Origin: Stomoxys calcitrans
Lineage: Eukaryota; Arthropoda; Insecta; Diptera; Muscidae
Length of the DNA stretch: 64,000 nt
NCBI RefSeq assembly: GCF_963082655.1
Contig: NC_081555.1
Span: forward strand, 178,172,944-178,236,943
Direction: 5' to 3'
The translations under genes and the position numbers were made by a program. The notes beneath the pieces are model-generated. The model saw nothing but the letters and a program-made list of their open reading frames with translations, did not search any database and had not been told where the DNA came from. Of this stretch, positions 60,906 to 64,000 are shown in pieces; position 1 is the first letter of the stretch; every line of letters begins with the position of its first letter.

Positions 60906-62480
60906 GCATACCATCTGCATCTACTACAAGATTTCCTTCTTTGTATCGGCATTAGCGCGTACCTGTACCAAAGCCATCGGTTAGAAAAATTACCCGACTT
61001 GATTCTGAATCAAAAAACATATAGATTCGCTTGCACACGTCCATCTGATTCTCTCTTCTTCCCGATGCCGAGGAATGGACGTTTTTTGTCACTTCTTTTC
61101 TCTTCATAACTCTCCTTCGCCTGGACTGCGTTCTTGGCTGCAGTAGAATTTTGACATTCCTAGACGTGCCTTGGGTAAGAGGCCTTAGGTACCCAAGTAC
61201 GGACTTTGGTGGGATAATTTTATTTGACAGACCGATGGACAAAATCAATTCGTTTAAACATGACATGAGGGTGCATATAAATCGTTTTGCCCACTTTGAC
61301 TACTTAATGGATCAATTATATTAGTTTTGTATAAATGTACAAGTCCAATATATTTGCTTGGGTGTATCTCATTGGTATGTTTGTATATATGTGTGTGTGT
61401 GATTGTGTGGAACATAGCCTATTGGGGGTTTTTACATGTATTGCCATTATCCCGCACATTATTTGCCCAAAGAATTATGATAAATATGAAATTACAAAAC
61501 CAACAGCATAAAATACTTTGCAAATATTTGCCTGTGGTTTGTGAATGGGTTGGTCCGTCCGTCCGTCGCTTGGTTTGATGGTTGGCCGATATTGCGATAT
61601 GCTACTATGTATATCTGTTGTTCGTTTAAAACCTTCATTAGAGGCCTATTATAATGCATCACCATGTTATTGGGTTCATTGTTGCTGTTCAACTCTTCCC
61701 TCGTCTCTGTCAAAACATGGCACTAGGGCTCATCCGTTTGCTAATCCCTTTGGCTACACCATTATGTTGTTCAACTCGTTGTGTTCAATTGTTGTTGATA
61801 ATGTTGTCGATGCTATTTTATTGTTGAGCATACCCCTTTTTTCTGTTTACTCTACAAGAGCATAAAACACCACTACAAAGGTCGATTGCTTTTCCTCCCA
61901 CGCGAATGCCATTGTCATTGTTGCAATCAAGTGTGGGCGTAGTGTTTGTGTGTGTGTGTGCGTGTGTCGTGAGTTTTTATTGTTGTATTTTTAGTTTTAT
62001 TGCTTTATTTGATTTTTATGAGAAATAAAGGTTTTAGCGGTTTTTCGGTCAGACGGGTGGTGGTGGTCAGACGGTCATCCTGCGAGCGCAGGATGGTTGA
62101 TGGCTGATGAAACAAATGAATGCTTGGTTGACTAACTGTTTGGTTTGGCTTGGTTAGATATCCCGCTGACCATACTGGCCCCACCATTGGCATGAGTAGA
62201 TGAACGACACTGTGGTAAAGGCCTTCAGGCCGCATGGATCGTTGATAGTGATGGGTTTCGGCGGTTAAGTGGTGGCTCAGTCTTTATTATTTGCCATTTT
62301 GTGGTTTTGTCCATTTTTACTTTTGTGCGTGCATTTGTCAAGTGAATGATTTTGTAAGTGCTTGTGACTCTCGGGGTGTGTGCGTGCGTGCGTGTGTGTG
62401 AGTGACATTGATTATTTGCTTATAAGCAAATACAAATACAACTTCAAACACACACATACATCTTTATGGATACTCGTATA
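60906..62480. other. Intergenic stretch, no supported gene
   Basis: A 104-codon minus-strand frame at 61266-60952 is basic and unrecognised. GT runs lie near 61390 and 61948-61966. 61600-62300 looks single-copy. A chance frame is the likeliest reading. Confidence 0.35.
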
Positions 62481-62807
62481 TTAAAACCCAGGTATAAATT
62501 TGTGTGTGTGTGTGTGTGTTAAACTTAAGCAAATATAAATAATGTATACCACCATATAAACAAATACAATGCACATACACACACATGCACACATATGTAA
62601 ATGTACACATTCGCAGAAAAAGTACTTTTTGCAACAGTTTGAATAGATGTTTGTTTGTGTGTTTTGCCCAACACTTTTTTTAAACTTAATTAAATCATTC
62701 AAAATCAAATATCATCCCATAGAGAGAAAGAGCGAGAGAGATAGGAAGAAAAATTCTTTTTTGCAATTTGGAGTGTGCTTTACACACATATGGTTAAAAT
62801 ATGCTAT
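62481..62807. repeat. GT/CA microsatellite-rich stretch
   Basis: A GT run at 62501-62519 and CACA-rich sequence at 62570-62600, then GAGAGA-type sequence near 62730. Open frames across it are translations of the repeats. Confidence 0.6.
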
Positions 62808-63385
62808 GATACAGGGTATAATAACTTAGTTCATTTGTTTGTAACACCCAGAAGAAAGAGATATGGATCCCTTGATAAGTATACAGATCAACTCAGAATC
62901 ACTTTCTGATTTGATTTAGCTATGTCCGTCTGTCAAGAGACAAAGCCTATTGGAATTGATTTGTATATAGCTCCCATATATTGGTTTGTTCGATTTTGAG
63001 AAATATTGCAATAAAGTGCTCATTTTTTAACCGATTTTTTCGAAATTCGACAGGAAGTATTTTCCTATGACTCTTACTATTACTGGCGAATTTCATAGTA
63101 ATTGGTTCACATTTAAGTATAGCTGTCTTGTCAAAATTGTGCACAACGCTTTCCTCGAAGCCTGCCACAATATCTAAGAAGTTTGGTTGAAACCGGTTCA
63201 GATTTAGATATAGCTCCCATATATATGTTCGTCCGATTTTGGGTAATTTACAGTAATGTTGTCATGTGTCAACCGCAGTTATTACAGTTTGAACATATTT
63301 GCTCGAAATGTGACCAGATTGTTTAGTAACCCATCCGGTGAGGTCCACCAAAATTGGTTCAGAATATGATATAGCTCTTATTGCA
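62808..63385 (-). mobile_element. DINE-like type C element
   Basis: Starts ATACAGGGTATAATAACTTA, then TTTGTAACACCCAGAAGAAA, TTAGCTATGTCCGTCTGTC and units with GGTTCAGATTTAGATATAGC and CCACCAAAATTGGTTCAGAA. The tract is minimal. It adjoins a type B element at its right. Confidence 0.7.
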
Positions 63386-64000
63386 CTCACCACCGAAGGA
63401 TGGGGGTATATTCATTTTGTCATTCTATTTGCAACACATCGAAATATTTATTTCCGACCCTATAAAGTATATATATTCTTGATCAGCGTAAGAATCTAAG
63501 GCGATCTAGCCATGTCCGTCCGTCTGTCTGTCCGACTGTTGTCCTTCCGTCTGTCCTTCCGTCTGTCCTTCCGTCTGTCGTCCGTCCGTCTGTCTGTCCG
63601 ATTGTCGTCCTTCCGTCTGTTGTCCGTCCGTCTGTCCGTCCGTCTGTCCGTCCGTCTGTCCGTCCGTCTGTCCGTCCGTCTGTCCGTCCGTCCGTCCGTC
63701 TGTCCATCCGTTTGTCCGTCCTTCTGTTCGTCCGTCTGTCCGTCAGTCTGTCCGCCCGTCCGTCTGTCCGCCCGTCCGTCTGTCCGCCCGTCCGTCTGTC
63801 CGTCCGTCTGTCCGTCCGTCTGTCCGTCCATCTGTCCGTCCGTGTGTCCGTCCGTGTGTCTGTCCGTCCGTCTGTCCGTCCGTACGTCCATCCGTCCATC
63901 TATTGAAATCACGCTATAGTCTTCACAAATCGAGATATTGAGCTGAAATTTTGCACAGATTCTTTTTTTGTCCACAAGCAGGCATAAGTTCGAAGATGGG
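63386..64000 (-). mobile_element. DINE-like type B element with a giant GTCY tract, cut by the window edge
   Basis: Left end CACCGAAGGATGGGGGTATA, TATATATTCTTGATCAGCGT and GATCTAGCCATGTCCGTC, then the tetranucleotide tract, then AATCACGCTATAGTCTTCAC and the start of the central region. Confidence 0.9.
63510..63895. repeat. (GTCY)n microsatellite, about 385 bp
   Basis: A GTCCGTCT/GTCCGTCC tract with occasional TTCC, CGTA or ATCC variants. It opens frames in several phases on both strands, with products such as [12 protein letters not shown], which are artefacts. The same tract is 10-80 bp in other copies in the window. Confidence 0.95.

Noticed and set aside
60952..61266. 104-residue minus-strand frame
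   Set aside because: Basic, with no recognised motifs or splice context; probably chance.
63483..63975. Open frames of 135-159 residues rich in TDGR/TDGQ or SVRL repeats
   Set aside because: They are translations of the GTCY microsatellite, open in several phases on both strands and with no unique sequence.

Overview
The window is nuclear DNA of a higher fly, most likely a calyptrate such as a muscid. The species cannot be fixed from the sequence. The evidence is an intron-containing ABC-transporter gene that follows Drosophila White almost residue for residue, and very dense fly-type repeats: DINE-1/mini-me elements with GTCY microsatellites, mariner-type MITEs, tRNA-derived SINEs and decayed non-LTR retrotransposons.

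Only two host genes can be supported, both on the minus strand. The white gene occupies 44796 down to 17470. Seven coding exons splice in frame into 679 residues with intact ABC motifs. Intron 1 is 19.4 kb and intron 5 is 5.6 kb, both packed with nested transposons; the other four introns are 58 to 63 bp. Downstream of white, 11696 to 11413 holds the first two coding exons of a TMEM120-type membrane protein whose remaining exons must lie beyond the left edge or be unrecognised.

Layout: 1-4456 is an inverted pair of 29-bp satellite arrays, interrupted by other repeats. 4640-6200 is a roughly 125-bp tandem repeat. 8400-10480 is a cluster of diverged repeats with three short retroposon insertions. 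11.4-13.6 kb is the TMEM120 start and its upstream region. 13.7-17.3 kb holds a dead CR1/jockey-like element, a SINE and a DINE-type element. 17.4-25.3 kb is white exons 7 to 2. 25.4-44.7 kb is white intron 1. 44.8-48.1 kb is the white upstream region, with a 2.6-kb segment bounded by terminal inverted repeats. 48-64 kb is intergenic repeats ending in a long GTCY microsatellite.

The White protein would act as a half-transporter, pairing with Scarlet or Brown to import eye-pigment precursors. No previously unknown multi-gene system is visible. The unusual content is structural: transposon ends abutting white splice donors, an open frame from white exon 1 into a reverse-transcriptase fragment, two generations of nested DINE-like elements, and several inverted or tandem duplications.
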